Below, piece after piece: positions 30,918-45,160 of a stretch of DNA of 64,000 nt. The number at the start of each line of letters is the position of its first letter. The stretch's first letter is position 1. A program made the translations under genes and the position numbers. Below the pieces are notes generated by a model. It was not told the DNA's origin. It searched no databases and was given only the letters and a program-made list of their open reading frames with translations. Origin of the DNA: Epinephelus fuscoguttatus (Eukaryota > Chordata > Actinopteri > Perciformes > Serranidae); assembly GCF_011397635.1 (NCBI RefSeq), contig NC_064764.1, positions 42,274,955 through 42,338,954 of the forward strand, given 5' to 3'.

Positions 30918-33900
30918 CTAAGAGGACGTTGTGTCGCTGTGACTTCCTGTGTGCCTCTCTAGTAAAAGCTCAGTGACACGGGCGATGACATCAGGGTGCA
31001 CCAGGCAGTCTAACAGGTCATCTGTTGTTATTGTTGTGTGTATTGATTCCTCATAATCGCCTGAAGAGTCCTCTGACGTCCCCTCTGCACAGTCACATGA
31101 CCTACACTGAGTTACACCACAGTGTTCCTGGCGCAGTCTGACAGCAGCTGCAGACTTGGCTCTTGGTGCTGCATTCGAGCCGACAACGCGCTCCTCTTGA
31201 CACCTGACATCACACATCCTGGAGGATCTGATCTCTGGAGCTTTTGTGATTTTCGGCGTGTGCTCCCGCTGACAGCGTACAGGGATGAGGTTTGGTCCGA
31301 AGGGAACGCTGAAGGGCGCAGGATCTCCGACCACATCGCTGTTTTTCCTGATTTGTCCTGTGCAGTCCCGCTTGGCTGGACGGCCGTCTCTTGGGTGCTG
31401 GGTCAGCTCGCCGTGGCAGAGGCTCCTCGGTCTGTCAGCACAGGCTCTCACTGCCAGGTTCACACACTGCATGTTCTCATTATGGGATGCGACTCCTTCC
31501 TGCAGAGACAGAACAGAAAACAAGCTGTTGCAGAGAGTTCCCCAAACACCAGCTGCCTGATAAAAAGCCGCCTCCAGGACGCTGATGTTTACTGTGGGTT
31601 TGAATCAAACATGGTGGGCCTGTGATTACAACTTAAACACCCCTTATTTGAGTTGTGTCACAGACACAGATTTAAAGTCTCTGAAGTTTTGAGGGGGAAC
31701 TTCTCCTGCGCTGAATTTCAGAAAAAGGAAGCACAAGTAGTGGTTCTACTGTAGTTTGGAAATGGACAAATCATGTAGACAGATATTTATTCTTCCCTAA
31801 GTTGCTTGTTATTCTCCAGGAAAAGCAGCGAGACAAAAACCTGCTGTGGATTCATTTTACGTCCTGCTAACTATACTGAAACATGGAGCTTTGAACCTGC
31901 AGTTTCTATCTGTCTGTGTTTTACCCTGTATTACATTCAATATTCATCTGTTGAAGATGTCACATGCTGCATGTAGCGTGGCAACAATATGAGATTTTCA
32001 CAATACGATAACCGTCTCAGAAAATATCACAGTTTAACGTTATCACAGAATTGATCTGATCTTCAGTGAGAATGATAGCATACCTTATAACTGGTATATC
32101 ACTGCATCCCTAGCTGTATGTATCAGCTCTAGGTTTCATGGAATTTTTGACTCTGTGTCCACCAGTACCCTAAAAAATATTTTATGGTTCTTTAAATTGA
32201 TGGAATGTTAGTGCTGGGAAATAAATCTGGCATTATAAAATAAAGTCCCCTGAACTACACTGACTTATTTCTATATTTATAGATATTTATTTTAGATATT
32301 TAGATATTTCAGGATTTATTTCATAGACATATGTAAAGTTCATAAAACTTAGTTTAGTTAATCATGAGAAAGACAGCAATGAAAAGTAGGCTACAGTACG
32401 AGGACTTTGATATACACTCATTGGCCACTTTATTAGGTACACCTGTTCAACTGCTTGTTAACGCAAACAGATAATCAGCCAATCAGGTGGCAGCAGCTCA
32501 TTAACATTCAGTCATGTAGACATGGCCAGACCGGTTCAAGAGGACAGAGGGGCAACAGGAAGTCAAATAACCACTGGTTAAAAAGGCGGTCCAACCTGGT
32601 GATAGCAAGGTGTGTGGTCGGTGAGTGTATATTTCTTAATTATATATCATTATCAAATCACTTTGATGCTTTGAAGGCACAACAGTTGCATTGCCAATGA
32701 GTACTGAGTTGGTTGCTGCTTTAACAGCTGGTGCGTCACTAGACATGTATGGTCTCTGTTAACATGCTCAGACTGAACAGAACCCTCGTTACAGCGAGTA
32801 TGTGAGACACACCACAGTAAAAACACTGACAATACTTTTTTTTAAAGATTATTTTCATCGTTGATTTACCTGTCAGTTGTTTACATGATTAATTGATTAG
32901 TTGTTTAATCTATGAAATAGTGAAAAATGTCAATCAGTGGTTCCCAAAGCTCGAGGTGGCATCTGCAAACGTCTTGTATTGTCCACCAGAGAGGAGAAAC
33001 CTGCCCTTATTTAAGATATCTGTGCACAAAACTATTTGTCATTTCTTTTCTTTCATTCTGTGTATAGTTGTGTTTTTGTACATTTGCATAATATCTGTTC
33101 TCATGTATTGATACTTGAGGATGTAGTGAATAGTACAATGATCATAGGACAGGTCTCTTGGTGTTCATGCTTCTGCTCCTCAGAGCTGATCTCATGTAAT
33201 CAGTGTCACCTGCTGACTGATTGATCACACCTGGTATGAGTCTGTATCTGCTCTGTGAAGCTCAGAGGCACTGATGAAAGTTGAGGACTGAGAGGCCGTT
33301 TACATGTTGCCGGCTATTTTCATAAACGGACATTTCACCGTCTCCGTTTTCAAAAAGATCTTCGTTTACACTTACCCGTGTATATATACACAAGAGCATG
33401 CCAAACCTGTAGGTGGCAGTGTAACGAGAAGCTCAAGCCTTCCATGTATCCATTGTCACCATCGCAACACAGGTCGCACTTTTGACACAGGCGCAAGTTC
33501 CGGCGCATACTGTGACGTCGGCTGCTTATAACTCCGTTTATCTCCGTTTATCTCCGTTTATCTCAGTTTATCTCAGTTTACATGCAAACACGCAACCGGA
33601 GTTTTCCAAAATCTCCACTCTGGCCGGAGTTTTTAGAAAGACTCGTTTTCAGAGGAGAAATCTCCGTTTGCGTGTAAACGAAGGGCACAAACGAAGGGCA
33701 CAAACGAAGGAAGATGTCTCCGTTTATCAAAATCACAGTGTACGTGTAAACGGGCTCTGAAACCTTTGCTGCTGTTTTTACTCTATCATTTCTTTTGCAC
33801 TTTGAGCACCTTCTTGTGCACAGGTTTGGATGACGTAATCATACATCCACCCCCAGCCCCCTCACCTCCCTCCCACTGACTCCCATTATAAAAAAAAAAT

Positions 33901-36900
33901 ATCAAAATCCACACATTTTGATCCAGTTGTTAATGCTAATAAAGAAGAAACACACATGATTTCTCTATTGTCAGCGGTTTCTCTGTTGTGAAAGAGGTGT
34001 GCCATAGAAATAAAGGGAAAATGAGAGTCCACAGGCTGGTAGGTCTCCTCCTCCTCCTCCTCCTCCTCCTCCTCCTCCTGTCTGAGGCACTGTCTGTCTC
34101 AGGTGGAAGTTTGTCTGAATCCAGGGCCTCCAAAATCAGCTTCAATGATGGTCAGTCGCTTCTTTTTTTTCTCTCTGCCATTTCTCTTTGTCTTTTCCTC
34201 TGACTGTCTTGGGAAAAATGAGCTCTGTACTCACCCACCTCAACTCTACACTGCATTTTTGTAAACAAAATGGAGCTTTGTTTTGGTGACCTCAGCACTG
34301 TTATTAGGGGAAACCTTTGACGTGCTGCAGGTGCAGTGAGTGAAGAAGTCCGTTGGTGGAATATGAACTGGAACCAACTGATTACAATTTTTGACCTCTT
34401 TCACACCAAAGGAACCCCTGACAACAGAGAAATATTGTTTTTTTTTTTGCTGCAATGGCAGTGGGATCAAAATGTGTGGTTTGTGGTGTTTTTTATAATG
34501 GGAGTCAATGGGAGGGAGGTGAGAGGGGGGCTGGGGGTGGGAGTAGGATCATGTCATCCAAACCCCCTTTGGTAGGAATCACTGGCCCATGTAGCCCTGT
34601 AATAAGCACCAACATGATCCACCGCAAAATTATTTTTGTGTCCCAAACGCCCCCTCTTGTGTGTTTTTGCCACCCCAACAAACAGCAGCACCCAGACGTG
34701 TTCAAACTGGCCTGAAAGGGTTAAAATCTTGAAACCCACGGCAAAAGTGACTTTTAAGTTTGGCTAAGACCTAGAAAGGAAAAATCAATACAGAAAAGTT
34801 TTGAAATAGTACTTCAAAAAAACATATTTAGGGCAAAGTATTAGAGGTGGACATTCTGGTCCACCTCTAAAAACGAAGGATCATGGATGTCGTTAAAATT
34901 GATAACAAGCCCAAAAAATGGACTTGCATGCTGAAAATTGGGACCTCCAGAGGTTACCCAAAAATCACCCCCCTATGACCTTTCGTTTGACCGTGAGGAG
35001 TTTGGGAAGTTGGGGAGGTGGACAAAAAATGTCCAGGGGTCATCCAAGGGCTAGAGAAGGTCCATCTCTGGAGCAGCTCAGCATGGCATGGCACCTTAAA
35101 CTGATAATGCAAAAGCAAATCGGCGCAGCATGGCTTGACTCAGCGTGGCCAAACATGACGATGGAAAAGACCCAATAGTGAGACGTGGGCAGTAAACAGA
35201 AGAGTTTTCAGACACCATCTTGGTGTTTTTCCAAACAGAAACATGAACCTGTGAATGTTTTACTACAAACTGTGTTTTGTGTTTTTCTCCTCTTTGGCGG
35301 CTGCATCACTGAAATCACAACATTCATATCCTACCTCAGTAGGATTGAGCCAGTCGCCAGTGTTGTCGTCACTTTTAAAGGCGCAGACAACAGCCTTGGT
35401 CACAGCTTCCCCGACTCGCGCCACGTCATCCACTTCCTGTGCAGGAACAGAGCGGCGAGCAAAGAGTGAGTGAGTGAGTGCTGCACATCCAGATAATTAC
35501 ACTGAGACAGAGACGCAGGCTGCAGCTCAGCGTGTTGTGTCTGTGACCTTGCAGGGAAAAGCTGGAGAGGAACTCGCTCTTCAGATAAACATTTGTCTGG
35601 CTGTGGAGCTTTTCATGCGGCATGTGCTCCATGTTGTGCACACACACACACACACACACATTCATCATAATGACAGGGAATCTTTTTACTGCCAGGCTGC
35701 TTCATTACTCAGAGCTGAGAGGGGCTTTTGTCTGAACTCTTTTTGCATCAACCTGAGAGGAGGAGAGCTCAAGTGTCTCCAGTGATGTCACAACATCATC
35801 ACACATTTAAGTTCTGAGCTGAGTATCAGGAGGAAGGAGAGACGTGTTTGTGCTGCTTACCAGCTCGATCCAGGAGTTGACACTGACGGTGACGGGATCC
35901 ACAGACTCCACGTAGTGCCACCAGTGTCTGGGGACGTACAGCACCTGAGCAGAGGAGATAAAACTGATTAACAGTTCAGTGACATCATCGCCTTCTCTCT
36001 TCCCTTCTGGATAAATGTTAGCAATCCTGTTCCTCCACTAGATGGCAGCATACACCTTCCCCCCCACAGACTGTCAGGGGTTCATCCCATCATACAGGGA
36101 CTCTACAGTGGCTTCATTCATGGTCTGCAGTCTGACAAGACAGGAGGAACGATGTGTCCTGTGATTTGATTTGCAGAGGTGGAGCCGACCTGTAGGAGAC
36201 TGCTGGACATACCTCAACATGTTTTTTTATTTCTGAGCATGTGGTGAAAATAATCTGAGCACTGAGGTCCACTTGAAGCTCTGCTGTGTGTGAGTGCCAA
36301 AAAACACCTGCCATGACTGGAAGAGTTCAAGGTCATCTGGAGAATCAAGGAGGTCATTTACATCTGATGTTGAAACACAACGGGGTCAGGATCTGCCTCC
36401 AGTACATAACCACCTCTCACTGTGGGTCTAAAGGACCAGACTCAGGTCATGTGATAACACCTGAGCCAGTTCTGTTATGAGAGGATTATGGGCCCCTGGG
36501 TACAGACGTGCAGAGGGCCCAAACACCTCTCCTTCATAGGAGCAAGACTCACAGACTTTATACACACACAAAGTTTATACACAGACTTTAGAACTGAAGA
36601 AGCTTCTTGGATGAGAGGCCAAACGTCTTTAAGAAACTCACACACGTCCAGTTGCCTACGATACAACACTTAGGATTACCATGATGACTGAGAATCTTCA
36701 CCGACAGACTTTATAGCTGCTTCGCCTCTTTTTGTTGTTGTTTGTCTGGCGTCTCTTTGTAGTTGTTGTGCATCTCTCTGTGGTCATTTTGTGTCTCTTT
36801 GTAGCTTCCTTTGTGTCTGCGGTTGTTTTGCTGCTTGTTGTAGTCTTTTTAAATTTCTTTGTAGTCATTTTGCATCTCTTTGTAGTTGTTTTGTGTCTCT

Positions 36901-39900
36901 CTGTGGTCATTTGAGTCTCTACATATTTCTTTTGTGTGTGTTTGAAGTCAATCTCTTCAGAATTATTTTGAATCTCTTTGTGGTTGTTTTTTGTCTCTTC
37001 ATGGTCATTTTGAGTCTCTTTATTCATTTTGAGTCTCCTTGTAGACACTTTAAGTCCCTTTGTGGGTGTTTCGCGTTTATTTGTGATCTTTATTCCTTTT
37101 GTGTGTCTTTGTGGCCAATCTTAGACTCTGTAGTGGCTTTGCATCTCTCTGTGTGTCTTTGTGGAAGTTTTGCTGCTTTACATAGCTGTATGTCTCTTTG
37201 TGTCTCTTGCAGCTGTTTTGCATCTCTTTGTAGTTATTTTTTGTCTCTCTGTAGTAGTTTTATGTTTCTTTGTAGTAGTTTTGTTTCTTTGTGGTTTCTT
37301 GAGTCTCCTCCCGGTTGGCACGTGTTGATTTGACCAACGCTTTGCAGAAGAAGGTCAGAACTGTAACTTTAGGCACCTGTGTTGGAGACTGTTCGACCCC
37401 TTTGTTGATCCATCCATGAATTCCAGTTACTACATGACGACTGTGAGATGTTGATGAAGTCACTGATCACCTCTAGTCTCTCCTCATGCACCATCTCAGG
37501 CTCTATGATCACAAAAGTCTTCTGACTGTTCAAGAAATAAATGAAGCATCAGTAGGTCTTCTCTGGAATCATCTTCCTGTCCAATTTAAGGGATGGCCTG
37601 GTTGACTCATTCAGACGTAAACTGAGCTGTCGCCTCATTCAGTCCACCCTGTGCACTAAATTGCAGTTATTCAGTTTATGTTCAGTTTTCTTTGCACATG
37701 GTTACACACGTTACACATTATATTTTTAATGCCTCTGCGCTGGTGATAGTCGTAGCCGGAGCTGTTATGTTTTCAGGACATCTGTCTGTTCGTCTGTCCC
37801 ATTTTTGTGAACTGATATCTCGAGAACGCTTTGAGGGAAATTCTTTAAATTTGGCACAAATGTCCACCTGGACTCAACAATGAGCTGGTGCACGCGGGCG
37901 TACAACTATGGAACGGTAATTCTAATTCTGTCTGTATCCAGGTATAAATGTACTATATGTAATGTATGTGCATACTGTGTATTGTTGTATTTTACTGCAG
38001 ATTTTCTTTTTAAAAAAGTATTTCAAACATTTTTGTTATATTTTCCACATAATTTATCTTGCTGTTTTCATTCTTATACATTTTGCTAATGATCATTATT
38101 CCTTTATTTTATGTGCAGCCGTTTGGGACAGACTCTGACTTGACTTGAAGCTCTGAAGGCTTGGAAATAGACCTTTTCCTCCTGATGCTCCCAAAGGTTC
38201 AGAACGAACACCACGGCTCCAAATTACTTTGAGTCTGGTGACTTTGAGTCTACCTTGATGGATCTTTAGTGATTAAAAAGTAGCTGGTAAAACTGAGGAA
38301 ATTAAAGAGCTGGGACTGTTTGGTTTATCATCTGTCAGCTGTTTGGCCATCATCATTTCCATTAGGTGGAATCAGTGTAAATGACTTTGTGAAGCATCAG
38401 CCGTAACCCCGACCCGCACACTGCTCCGCCAGCCTTCAGAGCTAGGTGACAGCTGGCGTTGGTGGTGCTGATAGGAGCGTATTTAGTGCACCGCAGGAGC
38501 TCAGGCGCAGGCAGATAGTGAAAAGAGACAGATGGCTAATTGCTTTGTCACCATTTTGACTCTTGGGGAACAAAACAATGCAGCTGGAATCTGAAACAAG
38601 ACAAAGTGGGACACACACACATCAAAGAGTTCCACAGTAATTCAGAGTTGGGAAACTACTTCAAAAGTGGCTGAGGACATTTCGGAAAATTAGGGCACCG
38701 TGACAGCCACCCTCTCATTGCACAACACCTCAATCATAACTCTGAGTCCCTCTGAACTCACCTGGCTGTGAAGCAGAGCAGAGGACGGGAACTCATCTGC
38801 TCCGTCAGTCCATCTACTGAACTTGACCCTGTTACTTTTCTCCTGACAGGACGTCGAGAGTGATGACGCAGTTTAACCTTCCACTTCCATCATATACAAG
38901 CTCCGGTGTATTGATGGCGAGGCGCTTTAACTGAGAAGGCCAAATTTTAATTGGGACACAAGTCACGACCGTTGCCTTGCTTCATGCTTTTATGGAGGAC
39001 ACCACGACAAATAAATCTCACTGTTGAGTCTGCTTTTACATGTTTGCAGCTTAGGAACCAATAAAGCTTTATTTTATGGTTATTGCTTTCTGTGTCACGA
39101 GCAGTTCATCATATAAACGCAGCGCTACGGTGTTGCATAACATCAAACTCACTGTTTAGTATGGAGAACATACAACGTCTGCAGAGAGATGATCGTTCTA
39201 AGTCCTCTTTCAGACGTGTATAAAGCGTTGCACCTAAAGTTTATTTTCATTATTGAATAATTTGCTAATTATTTTCTGAATTAATTGAGTCATTAATCAT
39301 TAATCATTCTTCATACCTCAAGAATGACTTAAACACTCATCAGTTACTATGATAGCTGCCACTTCATTCTGTCAGTCGACTACATGTCTAATTAACTAAT
39401 CACTCCAGCTCGTCTTGTTATAGATTTACATTTTTTAAAAAGTCTGTTTTATGAAAAAATTTGTTTCACAAGCACATTATTATTATTATTATTATTATTA
39501 CCTACCTACAACTAAATTAAAGAACAATGAGAATTTAATCATTATTGTATCAACCAGGGCCATTGTACAGCCTGTGCTCAGCGCCTTAAGGTGGATTTAT
39601 ACATGTGTGTCTATGCAGAGCCTACGCCACTGTGAGCATTTATACTTGTGCAGTGTCTGTCACTCTGCAGTTACACCTCCAAGACACTAGTCGGTGGTGG
39701 AGTTTCTGAGAAGTGCTGTAAAGTTTGACTGATGGAAAACACACACATTAAACATGTTAAACACACATTAAAAACACATTAAACACACATTAAACATGGC
39801 TTAACAGAGACAGTGTCGAACACAACTCAGCTTCACTATAACTCGCAGCATTCACAGACAAACACTTGTCTTTATCTGGACACATTTTCCCCACAAATAC

Positions 39901-42900
39901 AACATGCTAATGTTATTAGCACAAGCCTATGGCATTTTACATTGTATAAATTAGCCTAGCAGCTAGCAGAGATTTGCTCTGCTCATATTTCAGCCAGGAT
40001 AAATCACACACAGTGTGTGGAGGCTTTATTGTCTTCACAATTTATTGTTTCTTATCTGTGAAATTAAAGTAAATCAAAGCTTTGTTTCCACTGAGGGAAA
40101 TGGTTTCAGCTCACAGAGACAGACAGGAGGTCTGCGTCACTGTGACACTGTGGAGTTACATTTATGGGGAGGTGCACGTCAGGCTACAGCGTAGGGTACG
40201 GTGTCGATTTGATGCAGAAGTCCAACTCAAGTGTTTTGTGCTGTGCTTATGCCTTATTAGAGATGTACAGATACCACTTTTTTCTTCCCGATACCGATTC
40301 CGATCCCTGAACCTTAGGTATCTGCCGATACCGAATACCGATCCGATAGCAGCGCGTAAAATAAAAATGGATGGGCTATGAATTGTTGTATGTCTCAACT
40401 CCTAAAACTCTGTGTAAAATATTAAGAAATAAATACATAATAGTAGAATGAATGCCATAAAACTTTTTTAATTATTATTATCCAGTGTTTACATAGATCA
40501 AGACACAGGTTAAAGTGCAGCCACACAATTTGGTAAAAAAGACATTTGACATGAATGCTTTTTAAACTCTGCTCCGTTTCCGTTTCGTTTGCCTGTAGCG
40601 TGCATATGTGTAATCACGTGAGGCATTACCTGGTATCGGACTGGTCATAGGCTGTGCTCGCCCATACCAGATACCACATTTTAGGCAGTATCGGAGACAT
40701 TTCCAATACTGGTATCGGTATCGGTACAACTCTATGCGTTATGAATGTGAAACAAGCTGTGAGGAGCATGTGGACATGAGATGTACTTCCCATGTTTGTT
40801 GATTACTTCGTTCCTGTCTAAAACCCCCGGCAAAACCAACAGGCTTGTGTTTATGTGGCTTAACTTGATATGACAACTGGCTTTTCACCTTGATTTGGTT
40901 TCCTCTCTTAATCTGTGCACCAATGTGACAGTGCTGACAAACGCTGAGAGTGAAACCTAAGCTGCCATTGTTTCCTTGCACTTCTTTCAGATGGTTCCAT
41001 TTTAAAGATCTTTCCTTTCTTCATAACCTGTGATAAGAAACTCTTCACTGAAAGAGCAACATCTTACTTTGTCATGAAATTAAATTGAACACCTTGAGAC
41101 AAACTGATTTAATATATCGGGTCATTTTTTGCACATTTTCAGGTAGCAGCTGACAGCTCTGACGGTTCAGTCTTAATTTAATCAGACCCTGTGGAATTTA
41201 ATGTGTGTGGAGCAGCAGGAGGAAATGTTTGAGCCCTTGTATTTCCACAGCGTCAGTCTCCTTCTACTGTGCATCAGTTAAAGTATTACGTCCTTATTTG
41301 TGAGTGCTGAAGAACTAGGTGCGTACCCATTACACTCTCAAGACACTAGAGTTGAGCACACCAGTTACACATACATGTAAACCAAAAACTGAAAGGACGC
41401 AGAAGTGATCAAGTTCAGCCCATAATATGACCTCTGTGCTGCATTATATTCTTGTATGGTAAAACGTGTGTAAGGAATCCTGACCTGTCCTGGCTGCAGA
41501 GTGACGACGTGCGCTCTGGCTCCCTGAAATTTAGGGAACCTCCTCAGGTCTGGGTGGAGAACATCCACTTGGCTGAAGACGCTGGACTCCTCATAGGGAA
41601 TCCTGGTTGGGTAGAGTTTAAAAGTGTCGTCTGGAGGGAAGAGGTGCCAGCGCTTCCTACGCACAGGAGACATCACAGTTAGATACGACATCAGACAGAA
41701 AGACTGTTAAAATTAATTCAGTACTTTTATTAGTAAATACAAGAAATTGTTAAAAGAAACTGACAGTGATGGACCCAGAATTGATTTGCATCAGGTGGTC
41801 ATCTGTTGACAAGTGGTGACATCATTTGTTAGGTCACAAAATCATGGCACAGCCCTGGATTCACAGAGTATAGCTATAGCTGTCACTTGTCAGTGTGTTT
41901 TCAGTTCTTGAAAGTGAAATTTTGATTGCCCAATAGTTATGCTCAATGTTTGGTTGGACGTCAGACCCTCTAAGGATTTGGATGTTCAGTAAGTACATTT
42001 TGTTTTAATGGTTTCAAGCTAGTTACTTCTGGCTCTAAAAATCCCGAGGTAGTTTTGAAACTTGTGGCTTCAAAACTAGAGTGCACAATCCAGTGGGTGA
42101 CGTCATGGTGGCTGCTTCTATTCTTATATACATACATTCACCAGAATCAGAATTCCAAACCTTTTTCATTCTGGACAATCATAAACACTTCTGATTTTAA
42201 AGATGCGCCACAGGAAGATCAGCGGTGCTTTGGGGCTCAGCCAATTAGGATCCTAACAAATAACAAACACCTGCAGATCCATCACTATAAAACAATCCCT
42301 TCCAAGTCAAATTAATTCTACTACAAACATTCATCCTGAATAATTTGGGTGGTGGTGTTGTAAAAACTGTGCCATTATTGTTTTGTGTTGACAAATGTCG
42401 TCATATCGATCAGCAGCGTCCACGAACAGCTCGGGCTGAATTTCATTCCCTCTCAGATCAATACCAACTAAAAGAGTCTGCGGGCCAATTACAAGGAGTG
42501 AGATAAACTGTTGCTCTGTGGTGGAACAGTGAGATAAGATACCAGCAGACCTTTTCCCTTTAGTTTCTGGACTCGCAGTGCTCCATATAACGCCTCACCC
42601 TCAGCCTCCTTTTACCTCGCTCTCAGGTGAGCTCTGCCACAAATTAACTCTCCTTCAAAGGACAGGCCACACTGTGTGAGCGCCAACAGCACCCCGCTGC
42701 ACCTTTCCTGCTGCTGAACAGCTCTGTGGTTTGTTACTTATCAGAGGAGGGGGTGGCTGAAGTTACACATAATTTTGCCTGAGTGAAAATGCATGACCCC
42801 TTTCTCCCCCATAAATAACCATATATTTAAATACCCACCCCAAACGCAGGAGTCAGAGCTAACACAAAAAACGAACAGCACAGAGGGAGTTATCACCACA

Positions 42901-45084
42901 ACAAACGGCCAGTATCTTCAAATGTAAATCCTCTTTACAGATCGCATCATCACACCAGCTGTGTGTGCACTTCAGCAGAATATGGGCTCATGACCAAAAA
43001 AACACTAACATTTAATAAGCCTACACACACACACACACACAGTGCACACAGCCGCCATCAGCAACGTGCATATTAACTGTAACATCACAACAGTGTCAGC
43101 AGCGGTAAGATTAACATCTGTAACTTGGCACAGCAGCCTTCATTAGTTCATGAAAACGCCTTGATAATCAAAAGTTAAAAATGAAATCCTAGAGTTGAGA
43201 GAACTCCCAGTTTCTCACTGTTGTCATGCAGGCAGCCAAATGAAATGTTTTTTAGTGCAAAAGGTTTATTATGAGTACAATTTTAAGCAAGGTGTAGAAC
43301 AGAGTGATTATGATGAAATGTCACTGTTTTAAACTCAGATTTAATTATGTTTCCTAACTGAAAGCTTTTTCCGCACACAGGAAGGGGAATCGAGAATTGG
43401 CTCCAGCTGAGAATCGATAGCAAACTGGAATCAGAATCGTACGCCTCCAAGCTTATCAATACCTTTTGTAAATGCACAAACCCATCACTACAGGTGTGAC
43501 AGTGCAGTCTCCTCTCAGTAGGTATACTGGATCTTTCTCTAACTGTTTTCTCTGTTGCTAAAATTGAAAATGAATGTACACTTCTGTTTTAGAAAAGGAA
43601 CGGTTACTTAAAGCTCCAGTGCAGGACAGTACAGGAGGATGTACTGGCAGAAACTGAATATAATATCATCAGTGTGTTTTAGTGTATAATGACCTGAAAA
43701 TAAGAACTGTGTTCTCGTTCCCTCAGAATGGGGCATTTATATCTACACAGGGAGCAAGTCCTCGTCTACAGAGATCACCATGTTGCCCCGCCATGTTTCT
43801 ACAGTAGCCCAGAACAGACAAACCAAACTCACTTTTTTGCATCAGCCACCTTAGTCAGCTTAGCGGCCCCTCCACGACGAGAGGCGGGAAAAAAAAAACC
43901 TTTTTTTTTATTTTTATTTTTTTTACCTGAAACATTTTACTGGTTTATATCAACAGGTCTGTTTGTTTTCTTCTAACCAGGAGTGTCAGCTGGTTGTAAT
44001 CTGTAATCCTCACTGAAAGATTCAACTAAATCCCTCTAAATCTAACACACTGGACCTTTAAGGCTCTGGTTCCAAACCTGGGGGTCACCAAAACTTCATA
44101 AGGTGTCGCAAGACCTTCTTAATTTTAGGTGTGTTAAGAAAACTACAAACATAAATACACAGTGGGCCTATGTTTCAGCATTTTACTCATTTCTGTAAAA
44201 GAAATTAAAACTAAAATTTTAATTAAAATTAAAATTAAAGTGTTATTTTTAGATTTAGATTATTATTTAACATTTCCATTTAAAAACATCTCACCGGGCC
44301 TTCACTCTCTGCTGAACAGCCTCGTCCTGCTTTTAAAAAAGTAGCCTATGCACTTTGGAACTACAGAAAAACTAACAGAACAATGGTCAAACAAAAGGAA
44401 GATGGAAACACTGAATTTCTCAAAAAGGGAAGCCTATGGAATATGGATCACTGTTAAAAAACATCACGGGAAAAAGGTCATAAAAGAATCAATAAGAACT
44501 TAAATCTCAATCAATACGCACAGAAAATAATCTGCTCAAAATTCATCACAATGACTCATTTTACAAAAAACTTCCTGCAGTTAGACGTCCGGGTTCATTT
44601 ACAGCTTATCGTCTGTTCTGTACTGTTATTGTTCTGCATTTAATATTATATGGAATATCCATAAAATATTTCATGTAGTCAGGCGTTATCAGTTTACTCA
44701 ACAATAGAGAAGAGGTCTCTTCAGGTAAAAGGCTGGGAACTGCTGCTTTAAGGAAAAGAACAACTGTAATTCCACACTTTGTAAATACACGTTAAAGTCC
44801 TGAGTTCAAAACCTCACCTAAGTAAAAGTGTGTGTTATCAGTAAAATGAACTTAAAGTACAAAAAGTAAAAGAAGAAAGTCAGTGTTTTCCTGTTAAACA
44901 TGATGTTTGTGGATTAATATTCCTGCCGTGATCCGTCTTACCGTCCTTGTACCTGCAGCACCAGGTTAAAGCCGTAAGAGTCCAGGTGACACGGCGTGTT
45001 GGCCCCTGCTGTGCCGATCCATAAGGTGCTCTCTCTGCCAGTACGCCCCTCAAAACCAAACTCAGACCACTTTACATCCTGTAA

Positions 45085-45160
<76 letters not shown>

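Noticed and set aside
30918..31523. 201-aa minus ORF starting M-F-S-V-L as a single-exon gene
   Set aside because: The first nine residues lie in intron; CTGTCTCTGCAG at the boundary is the acceptor of the last hspbap1 exon at 31499.
31122..31625. 167-aa + strand ORF opposite the last hspbap1 exon
   Set aside because: Shadow of a real coding exon; the minus-strand reading is the conserved one.
36698..37333. 116-aa and 180-aa overlapping ORFs
   Set aside because: Both come from a degenerate tandem array, with low-complexity composition.
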